Positions 43,776 to 52,047 of a stretch of 62,157 bases of DNA are shown here, piece by piece (the first letter of the stretch is position 1; every line of letters begins with the position of its first letter). The notes below the pieces were generated by a model, which ran no database searches, was not told the DNA's origin, and was given only the letters and a program-made list of their open reading frames with translations. The stretch comes from Lachnospiraceae bacterium UBA7225 (GTDB lineage Bacteria > Bacillota > Clostridia > Lachnospirales > Lachnospiraceae). Both the position numbers and the translations under genes were made by a program. The stretch lies in assembly GCA_002473385.1 (NCBI GenBank), contig DKTR01000104.1, forward strand, positions 1 to 62,157, written 5' to 3'.

Positions 43776-44537
43776 ATGATTGCGCAAGAACGTTATAAGT
43801 ACATTCTCGATTGCCTGCAGAGCCAGCGTACCGTGCGTGCCGCAAAGCTCGCTTCTACCTTAGGCGTATCCACGGAAACTATCCGCCGTGATCTTGAATA
43901 CCTTGAGAAGGAAAACCAGCTTATCCGCATTCACGGTGGTGCTTCAATTTTGCAGTACGAAACGAAACAGATTCCCTACGACTCCCGGCGCTCTGCGAAT
44001 ATATCAGAAAAAAATGCCCTTTGTGCCGCCGCTCTTCAGTATATATACGAAGGCGCCTCTATTATATTGGATCATTCTACAACGTGTTCTGTGTTTGCGC
44101 GTGAAATAAAGAAGCATTTTTCAAATTTGACCGTTGTAACAAACTCTCTGGAAATATTGAATATTCTGTCTGACATGCCAGCTTACAATATTATTTTTCT
44201 TGGCGGCACTTTTGATTCTTTTGAACGCGGTTGTTTTGGTGAGCAGGCAAAACAAACTATACGCCAGCTGAACATTGATATTGCATTTATAAGCTTTGGC
44301 GGGATTTCATTAAATGAGGGCTGTACAGAAACCTTCTTTTCCGGAGCTGAAATTTTAAAAGAATTTATACTTGCCGCCCAGCAAAAAATAGCATTGATAG
44401 ACAACAGTAAATTTGACCATGTAACACTCGTTAAGGTCTGCAATATATCAGATATCGATTTAATCATCACAGATGCTTCTGTCAAACCTTCAATATTGAA
44501 TAAATATAGTCCGTTTGTCGACATCATCCACCCCTAG
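43776..44537 (+). CDS. DeoR-family transcriptional regulator
   Basis: 253 residues from the ATG at 43776 (GGAGATATTATC upstream). N-terminal HTH with RAAKLASTLGVSTETIRRDL and the family signature RIHGGA. The C-terminal effector domain of the sugar-phosphate isomerase fold includes ILDHSTTCSVFAREI, VVTNSLEIL, FLGGTFDSF and LIDNSKFDHV. A phosphorylated intermediate from the adjacent operon is the likely ligand. It is followed by a strong terminator and is convergent with the PHP gene. Confidence 0.93.
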   Translation: MIAQERYKYILDCLQSQRTVRAAKLASTLGVSTETIRRDLEYLEKENQLIRIHGGASILQYETKQIPYDSRRSANISEKNALCAAALQYIYEGASIILDHSTTCSVFAREIKKHFSNLTVVTNSLEILNILSDMPAYNIIFLGGTFDSFERGCFGEQAKQTIRQLNIDIAFISFGGISLNEGCTETFFSGAEILKEFILAAQQKIALIDNSKFDHVTLVKVCNISDIDLIITDASVKPSILNKYSPFVDIIHP

Positions 44538-44549
44538 ACTTTAAAATCC

Positions 44550-44592
44550 AAAGACCTGGAAGAAATCTGCCAAGATTTCTTTCCAGGTCTTT
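44550..44592. terminator. Bidirectional terminator between DeoR and PHP genes
   Basis: Arms of about 18 bp, AAAGACCTGGAAGAAATC (44550-44567) and GATTTCTTTCCAGGTCTTT (44574-44592), match with one extra T. It is followed by T-rich sequence on the plus strand. Confidence 0.92.
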
Positions 44593-44619
44593 CAAATACA
44601 TGATATTTATGTTTTCACA

Positions 44620-45408
44620 TTATATTCTGTGCAAAATACATTTTTTTCTTTCAAATGTCGCTATATACCGTACTTTTGCCTGTTCTGCTAATGCAATTGC
44701 ATCCCTGATCCTCCAACCGACGCGTTCCGGAGTATGAGCGTCCGACCCTATTGTAACAAATTCACCTCCGAGCTGTACATATCGCTTTAAAATATCCAGC
44801 CCCCACATTTTTTCATCCAGAGTGCGATACACAGAAGTATTAATTTCTATTCCGATTCCGTTCTGAATTAAATATGTAAAAAGTCTGTCAAATGCATCCG
44901 GCGCTATCTTATAGCACATACTCCTGTCCTTATATGGGGCCTTTTTAGCGGGATAATCAAAATGACCCAATACATGATATTTTGATGAACTAATGCATCG
45001 GGGATATGCCAGTTCCAGATACCGCCTGTATGCCTCCTCCTTATCTCTTCCCTGGAAAAACGGCGGAAAATATGCATCCCCTTCATCTGTCCAGTGGACT
45101 GATCCTATAATAAAATCTATCGGATAATCTTTTATCAGATCATATGCCCGCATAAAAGATTCCTGATCTTTAAGTCCGATTTCAACTCCCATACGCACAG
45201 ATATATCTGATTTTTTTCTTAGTTTTTCGACACATTCAGCATACTCCGATATTTGCATTGGCCGAAGTCCAATCCCATTTTCATCAAACTCGACGTGTTC
45301 CGTAAAACATATCTCCCGTAATCCCACTTTTTCCGCTTGTTCCACTATCATCTGCGGATCTGCTGTGGAGTCATGAGAATACCAGGAATGTAAATGATAA
45401 TCATACAT
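44620..45408 (-). CDS. PHP-domain phosphatase, histidinol-phosphatase family
   Basis: 262 residues from the ATG at 45408 (GGAGGGGGTAGAT upstream). Metal-binding motifs of PHP proteins are in order: YDYHLHSWYSHDS, CFTEHVEF, GVEIGLKDQ, IGSVHWT, GHFDYP and IGSDAHTPERVG. This is the HisK-type histidinol phosphatase pattern. No other his genes are nearby, so another phosphoester substrate is possible. Confidence 0.88.
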   Translation of the reverse strand: MYDYHLHSWYSHDSTADPQMIVEQAEKVGLREICFTEHVEFDENGIGLRPMQISEYAECVEKLRKKSDISVRMGVEIGLKDQESFMRAYDLIKDYPIDFIIGSVHWTDEGDAYFPPFFQGRDKEEAYRRYLELAYPRCISSSKYHVLGHFDYPAKKAPYKDRSMCYKIAPDAFDRLFTYLIQNGIGIEINTSVYRTLDEKMWGLDILKRYVQLGGEFVTIGSDAHTPERVGWRIRDAIALAEQAKVRYIATFERKKCILHRI

Positions 45409-45491
45409 ATCTACCCCCTCCTTCTTTTTCACTTTATCATATTCTCCACAGATTCGCAACCATTATTGTGTGTTTTTGACCGTTTTGCAAA

Positions 45492-46193
45492 TCACACCCC
45501 ATATATTTCTTTCAGATAGTCATGAATCTCCCTGAAATTAATTTTATATTCTCCGCCAAATATCCGCACCGGAATCTCATCATCAAATCCATAAATAACA
45601 GGGTACTCTTCTCCTTCAAAGTCATACACGAGTATCTGTTTTTTGTCCGGATCTATCATCCAGCACTCACGCACACCGGCGTTTTCATATTTTACAGTTT
45701 TTATGAACAGGTCTTTTTTCCTTGTAGATTTTGACAGCACCTCCGCCACAAAATCCGGCGCTCCATAGATGCGCTTCCCATTGTTTTTTTCCCTATCACA
45801 GATAACCATCACATCCGGCTGCAGCATAGTCTTATTATCACAGTCAAGCTGTACATCCACCGGAGCAACAAACGGCACGCATTTCCCGCCTTTTTTCATG
45901 ATAAATGCTCTTAATCTCACAGAAAGCTCCAACCCTATCGTCTGGTGAATCGTCTGTGGGGCTTCCATTTCAAAAATCACTCCGTCAATCAGTTCTACCC
46001 GCCGTTCATCCGGAATGTTTTTCAGATCCTCTATCGTAAACTCTCCCTGTTTTTTTGCCGGAAGATACGCTGCAAGTGCCTCACATACCCTGCCATCTGT
46101 TTTCACCATCTCCTCTAAAGGATACTCCTTCGCAGCTTCTGTCTGCTTCCTTCTGATATTTTGTTTCTCGCTGTAAAACAGCTTTTCATCCAT
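45492..46193 (-). CDS. Uma2-family putative endonuclease
   Basis: 233 residues. The Uma2/DUF820 domain starts about residue 50 (GEFTIEDLKNIPDERRVELI, then DGVIFEMEAP) with PD-(D/E)xK core features LQPDVMVICDR and FVAEVLSKSTRKKDLFIK. An N-terminal extension of about 48 residues is not recognised. The biological role of the family is unknown; genomes often carry several. AAGGAGGCTAAATAT precedes the ATG. Confidence 0.85.
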   Translation of the reverse strand: MDEKLFYSEKQNIRRKQTEAAKEYPLEEMVKTDGRVCEALAAYLPAKKQGEFTIEDLKNIPDERRVELIDGVIFEMEAPQTIHQTIGLELSVRLRAFIMKKGGKCVPFVAPVDVQLDCDNKTMLQPDVMVICDREKNNGKRIYGAPDFVAEVLSKSTRKKDLFIKTVKYENAGVRECWMIDPDKKQILVYDFEGEEYPVIYGFDDEIPVRIFGGEYKINFREIHDYLKEIYGV

Positions 46194-46361
46194 ATATTTA
46201 GCCTCCTTCTATATATTTCACGTTGTATATTACTATTTATATTAACACGGTTATTTTTATTGTCAATATATTTATAGTATTTATCGCACAAATTGTTTAT
46301 GAATTAATATTTGTTTTCCTATCATACCATTACTCCTGCAAGCATTCCATGCCAATACTGC

Positions 46362-46399
46362 AAAAAAAGAACCCAACAGCTATTATCTGCTGTGGGTTC
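46362..46399 (-). terminator. Intrinsic terminator of purB
   Basis: On the minus strand GAACCCACAGC pairs with GCTGTTGGGTTC over an 8-base loop, followed by TTTTTTTG. The 261-bp gap around it (46194-46454) is otherwise AT-rich with no supported gene. Confidence 0.88.
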
Positions 46400-46454
46400 C
46401 TTAATTACCTGTTTGTTCTTTGCCACATTTCTCCTGCCGAAGCCCGGTTCTGCT

Positions 46455-47888
46455 TTATACGTTGATTTCTGCCTTCAGACCAAGCAGCTCTTTGTTTGCC
46501 TCTAAAACGGGTTTTACATTCTTTTCCAGAAATACTTCAACCTGACGCGGCGCACGTCCGACGTATTTTGCAGGATCCATCGTTTTCTGCAGTTCTTCCA
46601 TCGTAAGGTTAAACGCCGGATCTGCAGCAATCAGTTCCAGAAGATTGTTTTCCTTTCCTTCTACCTTTACGGTTTTTCCTGCTTCCATGGAAAGCTCACG
46701 GATTCTCTCATGCAGCTCCTGGCGGTCGCCGCCCGCCTTCACCGCATCCATCATAATATTTTCAGTCGCCATGAATGGCAGCTCCGACATCAGACGCTTT
46801 TCGATAACCTTCGGATATACCACCAGTCCGTCCACCACGTTCAGACAAAGATCCAGGATGCCGTCTACTGCCAGAAAGCCCTCCGGAACAGACAGACGCT
46901 TATTGGCAGAATCGTCCAGTGTGCGCTCAAACCACTGTGTCGCCGAGGTAATTGCCGGATTGAGAGCATCACAGATCACAAATCTGGACAGAGATGCGAT
47001 ACGTTCGCTGCGCATCGGATTTCTCTTGTATGCCATCGCCGAGGAGCCGATCTGTGTCTTTTCAAATGGTTCCTCCACTTCTTTCAGATGCTGCAGCAGA
47101 CGGATATCATTTGAGAATTTATGCGCACTTGCAGCGATTCCGGCAAGTACATTCAGCACACGGGTGTCTACCTTGCGGGAATAGGTCTGCCCGGAAACCG
47201 GATAGCATGCCTCAAAGCCCATCTTCTCCGCGATCATCGGATCAATTCTGTCGATCGTTTCCTGATCACCATCAAACAGCTCCAGAAAGCTTGCCTGCGT
47301 ACCGGTAGTGCCCTTGCTGCCGAGCAGCTTCAGACTGCTGAGCACATAATTTAAATCCTCCAGGTCCATCAGAAATTCCTGCATCCACAGTGTGGCGCGT
47401 TTTCCGACTGTCGTCGGCTGTGCCGGCTGGAAATGCGTAAAAGCAAGCGTCGGCTGTGCCTTGTAGGTATCGGCAAACTTTGCCAGTTCGTCAATAACAT
47501 TCACCAGCTTCTTTCTGACCAGCTTCAGTGCCTCCGCCATCACAATAATATCTGTATTATCCCCCACATAGCAGGAGGTCGCCCCGAGATGGATGATGCC
47601 TTTTGCCTTCGGACACTGCACACCATAGGCGTAAACATGAGACATGACGTCGTGGCGGACCACCTTTTCGCGCGCTTTTGCCACATCGTAGTTAATATCC
47701 TCTGCATGCTCTTTAAGCTCTGCAATCTGCTCGTCCGTAATGTTCAAGCCAAGTTCCTTTTCTGTCTCTGCCAGAGCAATCCATAATTTTCTCCAGGTCT
47801 TAAACTTCATATCCGGTGAAAAAATGTACTGCATCTCCCGGCTCGCATAACGTTCCGATAACGGACTTTGGTATCTGTCGTTCATCAT
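46455..47888 (-). CDS. purB: Adenylosuccinate lyase
   Basis: 477 residues; acts twice in purine synthesis (SAICAR and adenylosuccinate cleavage). The family signature GSSAMAYKRNPMRSERIA, LGATSCYVGDNTDIIV and TFAHFQPAQPTT-like AFTHFQPAQPTTVGKR are intact. Two adjacent ATG codons at 47888 and 47885 follow GGAAAGGAAGAAACT. Transcribed alone. Confidence 0.96.
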   Translation of the reverse strand: MMNDRYQSPLSERYASREMQYIFSPDMKFKTWRKLWIALAETEKELGLNITDEQIAELKEHAEDINYDVAKAREKVVRHDVMSHVYAYGVQCPKAKGIIHLGATSCYVGDNTDIIVMAEALKLVRKKLVNVIDELAKFADTYKAQPTLAFTHFQPAQPTTVGKRATLWMQEFLMDLEDLNYVLSSLKLLGSKGTTGTQASFLELFDGDQETIDRIDPMIAEKMGFEACYPVSGQTYSRKVDTRVLNVLAGIAASAHKFSNDIRLLQHLKEVEEPFEKTQIGSSAMAYKRNPMRSERIASLSRFVICDALNPAITSATQWFERTLDDSANKRLSVPEGFLAVDGILDLCLNVVDGLVVYPKVIEKRLMSELPFMATENIMMDAVKAGGDRQELHERIRELSMEAGKTVKVEGKENNLLELIAADPAFNLTMEELQKTMDPAKYVGRAPRQVEVFLEKNVKPVLEANKELLGLKAEINV

Positions 47889-48051
47889 AGTTTCTTCCTT
47901 TCCATACTTCAGAATTCAAGAATGTTTTTCCTATTTATATTCGCATGTTTGCCCGAACAAGTCAATCATTATTTCTCGCACTCCTGGTTAGCAGCTCCGT
48001 TATCTTGATTTCATATAATATGAAACTAAAATATTTATATATTTGTCTCTA

Positions 48052-48080
48052 TTGACAAAATAGATGTTTTGTGATATGGT
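48052..48080 (+). promoter_or_regulatory. Promoter of the Rpn-like gene
   Basis: TTGACA (48052-48057), 17-bp spacer, TATGGT (48075-48080). The 322-bp gap 47889-48210 holds this promoter, an AT-rich purB upstream region and a weak GGTATCAGGCA/TGCCTGTGTA inverted repeat at about 48150-48185. Confidence 0.65.
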
Positions 48081-48210
48081 AATATTACATTTCAGAAAGT
48101 CTGGCATCTCGCCAAAATTTCAGTAATGAATACAAAAATGAATGCGGTGAGGTATCAGGCATGTCTGGTTGTGGTGCCTGTGTATTCTTCGCATACCAGA
48201 ACGGAGGGCT

Positions 48211-49218
48211 ATGAAAAATGAACTGGCAAGAACACTGTTTCTTGCAGGAGAAAAGGTACAGTATGATGCACAATGTAAGAAGGTATTAAGTCATAAGATA
48301 ATCCTTGCGTGGATTTTGAAACATACCATGGAGGAATTTCAGGAGTATTCTATAGAAACCATCGCCGCCTGCATTGGAAACAGTACGGAAATATCTACCG
48401 TGCACGCAGATCCGGGCAGAAAAATCGGGGAACGGATTTCAGGGAGCAGGAACGAGAGCAATGAGCCAGGAGAAGGAACAATCTATTATGACATCCGCTT
48501 TCCTGCATGCGTTCCTCAGAAAAACGGAAACGTACGGATGCTTATCGACCTGGAAGCACAGAAGTCCTTTTATCCGGGATATGAAATCGTTACAAGGGGC
48601 ATCTACTATGCATCCCGTATGATTTCTGAACAGCTCGGTACGGAATTCTCCATCCCTGATTATGATGGAATCAAGAAAGTCTGCTCCATCTGGATCTGCA
48701 TGAATGCGCCGCAGTACATCGGAAATGCACTGACATCATATTATTTGTCAAAGCTTGATCTTGAGGGCGGTCTGCCTGACAGACCGGAGGCGTACAACAA
48801 AATGAAAATCTGTATCGTGACACTCAACGAAAATATCGAGACTGACAGTATATTTTTGCAGATGCTGAATATCCTGCTGTCCACAGAGAAATCATATACA
48901 GAAAAAGAACAGTTATTAAGCAAAAAATTTCATCTAAAGATGGATGCGGGACTTAGAAGGGAGCTGAATCTGATGTGTAATCTTTCAGAATATGTATATG
49001 AGAAAGGTGAAAAAAACGGACTAAAGCGTGGAGAACGGCGCGGAGAACGGCGTGGAATGAAACGCGGAATGAGACAGGGACGGGAAGATACGAAAAAAGA
49101 TATTGTAAAAGCAATGATAAAAGAGGGCTATTCCAGAGAATCAATTTTGAAGGTTGTCCGTGTATCGCCGGAGAAATACGAAAAATGGTGTGCGGAAAGC
49201 TCTCAAATCACTACATAA
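48211..49218 (+). CDS. Rpn/PD-(D/E)XK nuclease-family putative protein
   Basis: 335 residues from the ATG at 48211 (GGAGGGCT upstream). The nuclease-like core has Asp in IYYDIRFPAC and the DxEAQ motif in RMLIDLEAQKSFYPGYEIVT, as in Rpn/transposase-like recombination nucleases. A C-terminal run of G-x-(K/R)-x-G units (KGEKNGLKRGERRGERRGMK region, residues about 270-300) is encoded by near 12-bp repeats, a common feature of this family. It stands alone. Function unclear; it may affect recombination. Confidence 0.78.
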   Translation: MKNELARTLFLAGEKVQYDAQCKKVLSHKIILAWILKHTMEEFQEYSIETIAACIGNSTEISTVHADPGRKIGERISGSRNESNEPGEGTIYYDIRFPACVPQKNGNVRMLIDLEAQKSFYPGYEIVTRGIYYASRMISEQLGTEFSIPDYDGIKKVCSIWICMNAPQYIGNALTSYYLSKLDLEGGLPDRPEAYNKMKICIVTLNENIETDSIFLQMLNILLSTEKSYTEKEQLLSKKFHLKMDAGLRRELNLMCNLSEYVYEKGEKNGLKRGERRGERRGMKRGMRQGREDTKKDIVKAMIKEGYSRESILKVVRVSPEKYEKWCAESSQITT

Positions 49219-49232
49219 ATAGACACTCCCAT

Positions 49233-49289
49233 AGTTCCGCCTGGAAAGTCCTTCGCCTGCCAGCAGGCCCGGTCTTTCCCCACGGAACT
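49233..49289. terminator. Nested inverted repeat between convergent Rpn-like gene and purF
   Basis: Three nested perfect arm pairs: AGTTCCG/CGGAACT (49233-49239, 49283-49289), GGAAAG/CTTTCC, GCCTGC/GCAGGC. It fills most of the 81-bp gap. There is no T-run on either side, so terminator function is likely from position rather than from a canonical tract. Confidence 0.6.
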
Positions 49290-49299
49290 GCGCTCGTGT

Positions 49300-50748
49300 T
49301 TATGCGTCATATTCTCCGCGGATGTCCTCCGCAGGCGGCTCCATCGGATAATTACCGGTAAAGCAGCCCGTACAGATTCCAAGGCCACCGGTCATTTCCC
49401 GCAGGCGCTCCAGCCGCAGGTACCCAAGACTGTCTGCCCCGATAATCTGGCAAATTTCTTCGACAGAGCGATTGTAAGCAATGAGCTGGTCGCGCGCAGG
49501 CACATCTGTTCCAAAGTAGCATGGCCACAAAAACGGCGGCGAGCTGACGCGCATATGTACCTCTGCTGCACCGGCTTCCCGCAGCATTCGCACGATACGG
49601 TCACTGGTAGTACCACGCACGATAGAATCATCAATCATGATAACACGCTTTCCCGCCACCGCCTCGCGAAGGACATTTAACTTGATTTTTACACTGGATT
49701 CGCGATTGCTCTGCCCGGGCTTGATGAAGGTGCGCCCCACATAACTGTTTTTCACAAACGCGCTGCCATAGGGTATTCCGGACTGCAGGGAATAACCGAG
49801 CGCCGCTGCGTTGCCGGATTCCGGAACACCAACCACCAGATCCGCCTCCACCGGAGAATCTATGGCAAGAAACCGTCCGGCTTTTATGCGGGAGCCATAA
49901 ACGCTCACGCCGTCGATATGGCTGTCTGGTCTCGCAAAATAAATGTATTCGAAAATACAGCGCGCATGCTGCTCCTTCGGAAGACACATGCTTCTATCCG
50001 AAAAAATACCGTCTCTGGTAATCGCCACCACTTCTCCCGGCTCCACATCACGGATATATTCCGCACCCAGAGTTTCCAGTGCGCAGGTCTCCGAAGTAAT
50101 AATATAGGCATTGTCACGCTTTCCGATGCACAATGGCTTAAAGCCAAATGGATCACGCGCTCCGATCAGCTTGCGCGGTGACATCACCACCAGGGAATAA
50201 GCACCCTTTATTTTCCTCATCGCCTTTAAAACCGCCTCCTCCACATTCCGGGAACCAATCCGCTCCCGCGCAATGTGATAGGCAATCACCTCAGTATCAA
50301 TCGTCGTCTGAAAAATTGCCCCGCTGTATTCCAGTTCATGGCGCAGCTCATTTGCATTGATCAGATTGCCGTTATGCGCCAGTCCCAGTGTACCCTTCAC
50401 ATAGTTCAGCACCAGTGGCTGCGCATTCTCGCGTGTACTCGCCCCGGCAGTCGAATAGCGGACATGCCCGATGCCGATATCGCCTTTCAGTGCCTCCAGC
50501 GTCCCGTTCACAAACACCTCGTTTACCAGCCCCATGCCCTTGTGGGAAAGCACCTTTCCCTTCGGACCGTTTGTATCGCTCACCGCAATACCGCAGCTCT
50601 CCTGTCCCCGGTGCTGCAAAGCAAACAATCCATAATAAATAGGTGCGGCAACATCCCTTCCATCCAGATCATACATGCCGAAAACGCCGCATTCCTCGTG
50701 CAGCTTTCCCTCCGGCTCACACTGCTGGTGTATTTCTGTTTCCCTCAT
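49300..50748 (-). CDS. purF: Amidophosphoribosyltransferase
   Basis: 482 residues; first step of purine synthesis. A 19-residue propeptide precedes the catalytic Cys20 (KLHEECGVFGMYD), which becomes the N-terminus after cleavage. The glutaminase part has ALQHRGQESCGIAVSD. The PRPP site is KRVIMIDDSIVRGTTSDRIV. Four likely [4Fe-4S] cysteines (EQHARCIFEY, FLWPCYFGTD and GICTGCFTG) match the Bacillus-type enzyme. It is transcribed away from a hairpin-rich region at 50800-51031. Confidence 0.96.
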   Translation of the reverse strand: MRETEIHQQCEPEGKLHEECGVFGMYDLDGRDVAAPIYYGLFALQHRGQESCGIAVSDTNGPKGKVLSHKGMGLVNEVFVNGTLEALKGDIGIGHVRYSTAGASTRENAQPLVLNYVKGTLGLAHNGNLINANELRHELEYSGAIFQTTIDTEVIAYHIARERIGSRNVEEAVLKAMRKIKGAYSLVVMSPRKLIGARDPFGFKPLCIGKRDNAYIITSETCALETLGAEYIRDVEPGEVVAITRDGIFSDRSMCLPKEQHARCIFEYIYFARPDSHIDGVSVYGSRIKAGRFLAIDSPVEADLVVGVPESGNAAALGYSLQSGIPYGSAFVKNSYVGRTFIKPGQSNRESSVKIKLNVLREAVAGKRVIMIDDSIVRGTTSDRIVRMLREAGAAEVHMRVSSPPFLWPCYFGTDVPARDQLIAYNRSVEEICQIIGADSLGYLRLERLREMTGGLGICTGCFTGNYPMEPPAEDIRGEYDA

Positions 50749-50800
50749 GCTCCCAGATCCTCCCTTTTACTCCTAATGGTAACATAACTATATTTCAATC

Positions 50801-51031
50801 AAAGACCCCGCTGCAAGCAACGGGGTATCAAGCTTGCAACGCTGCAGAGCAGCGGAGTATTTGGTCTACGCTTCGCTCCGGTCGATACTAAACATGCGCC
50901 ACTGGCGCATAGTATCCCTCGCGGCATTCGCCAAATGCTCGTGCAAGCACGGCGCTTGGCTCATTGCTCGCTGGAATAAAAAAGGAGCCCGGTGCAGCGC
51001 ATACCCCTTGTACACGCTGCTGCCGCACTCC
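50801..51031 (-). other. Hairpin-rich element and terminator-like stem upstream of purF
   Basis: This 430-bp divergent gap has no supported gene. Hairpins: ACCCCG/CGGGGT (50805-50826), CGCTGC/GCAGCG (50840-50854), GATACT/AGTATC enclosing ATGCGCC/GGCGCAT (50884-50916). At 50984-51031 an imperfect stem with GCAGCG/CGCTGC, CGG/CCG and GGAG/CTCC is followed on the minus strand by TTTTTTATT, so it resembles an intrinsic terminator in a purF leader. It may be a mobile-like intergenic repeat or a regulatory RNA. Confidence 0.5.
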
Positions 51032-51107
51032 CCATTGAGTTCTCACAAATTTACGCGCTTTATTATACCCCAGTATCTCTTAAATTGCAATCTTTTTAAA
51101 AAACTTC

Positions 51108-51136
51108 TTTACTTCACCACTTTACTATGATAATAT
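51108..51136 (+). promoter_or_regulatory. Promoter of the ABC transporter operon
   Basis: TTTACT (51108-51113), 17-bp spacer, TAATAT (51131-51136), about 42 bp before the start at 51179. A fair but not perfect match. Confidence 0.5.
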
Positions 51137-51178
51137 ACTAAATGGATATAATAAAATATGGTTCTGGAGGAGATTATT

Positions 51179-51967
51179 ATGAAAAAGAAACTTGCTTATT
51201 TATTATGCGGAACAATGCTTCTGGCATCGTTCTCTTTTGCAGGCGTGTCCGCAAATGAAGAACTGACCTATGCCGTAGAAGCCGGCTCTGCCGGGGAAGC
51301 TGCCGCACAGGACAACGGCTTCAACTATAACTCCGTCGCATCGCAGGCAGACGCTCTGATGGAAGTTGCCTCCGGCACTTCTGACGCAGCGATCATTGAT
51401 CTTCTGATGGCAGGCGCCATGATCGGTGAGGGCACCAGCTATCCGGCTTTAACACACACTGATGAACTCACAGAAGAGGAATACGGTGTTGGCTGCCGCA
51501 AGGGCTCCGACCTTGCCGCTTACATCAACAATGTATTTGCTGAAAGCTACACGGACGGCACCATGAAAGAAATCGCAACCACCTATGGCGTGCAGGAAGC
51601 ACTGGTAGAACAGCCGGAGACTGATGCAGCAGAAGCAGAAGCTGCAGAGGACAGCGATGTTGCCTATATCCAGGAGAAAGGCACTCTCATCGTCGGTATC
51701 ACCGATTTTGCCCCGATGGATTACAAAGATGAAAATGGTGACTGGATCGGCTTCGATGCTGACATGGCAAAGCTGGTAGCAGAAAAGCTCGGCGTAGAAG
51801 TGGAATTCGTAGAGATCGACTGGGACAACAAGATTATGGAACTTGACGCGAAAAACATCGATGTTGTCTGGAACGGTATGACACTCACCAGTGAAGTACT
51901 CTCTGCCATGGAGTGTACCAATGCATACTGCAACAACGCACAGGTAGTCGTAGTACCGGCAGAATAA
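51179..51967 (+). CDS. Circularly permuted amino-acid-type ABC substrate-binding protein
   Basis: 262 residues from the ATG at 51179 (GGAGGAGATTATT upstream). After a signal peptide (1-25, ending FAGVSA) come, in order: the part that is normally the C-terminal half of SBP family 3 proteins (about 27-145: LTYAVEAGSAGEAAAQDNGF, ADALMEVASGTSDAAIIDLL, EYGVGCRKGSDLAAYINNVF, EIATTYGVQEALVEQ), an Ala/Glu linker (146-160), then the normal N-terminal half (161-262: VAYIQEKGTLIVGITDFAPM, GFDADMAKLVAEKLGVEVEF, VWNGMTLTSEV). The protein ends at VVVVPAE where normal members pass into the hinge. The order is therefore swapped. No lipobox. The substrate carboxylate Arg of the usual TxERxxxxxFS motif is Val. 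Confidence 0.85.
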   Translation: MKKKLAYLLCGTMLLASFSFAGVSANEELTYAVEAGSAGEAAAQDNGFNYNSVASQADALMEVASGTSDAAIIDLLMAGAMIGEGTSYPALTHTDELTEEEYGVGCRKGSDLAAYINNVFAESYTDGTMKEIATTYGVQEALVEQPETDAAEAEAAEDSDVAYIQEKGTLIVGITDFAPMDYKDENGDWIGFDADMAKLVAEKLGVEVEFVEIDWDNKIMELDAKNIDVVWNGMTLTSEVLSAMECTNAYCNNAQVVVVPAE

Positions 51968-51994
51968 AAATAAAAATCCAGGATTCATTATTAA

Positions 51995-52022
51995 AAGGCA
52001 GAGAGCCGGTGCTCTCTGCCTT
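51995..52022 (+). other. Perfect intercistronic hairpin after the binding protein gene
   Basis: AAGGCAGAGAGC (51995-52006) pairs with GCTCTCTGCCTT (52011-52022) over CGGT. No T-run follows; it probably stabilises the upstream mRNA and lowers expression of the permease and ATPase. Confidence 0.9.
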
Positions 52023-52047
52023 ATCAAGTAGACAGGAGAACTTCACC

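Noticed and set aside
46223..46465. Plus-strand open frame of 80 codons near purB
   Set aside because: It spans the purB terminator and enters the purB 3' end; the hydrophobic content comes from AT-richness.
49233..49289. tRNA-like cloverleaf between the Rpn-like gene and purF
   Set aside because: The nested arms are collinear (one long hairpin) and there are no T-loop or anticodon features.
50834..51130. Plus-strand open frame of 98 codons upstream of the ABC operon
   Set aside because: It lies across hairpins and terminator-like sequence, has no ribosome binding site and no protein-like pattern.
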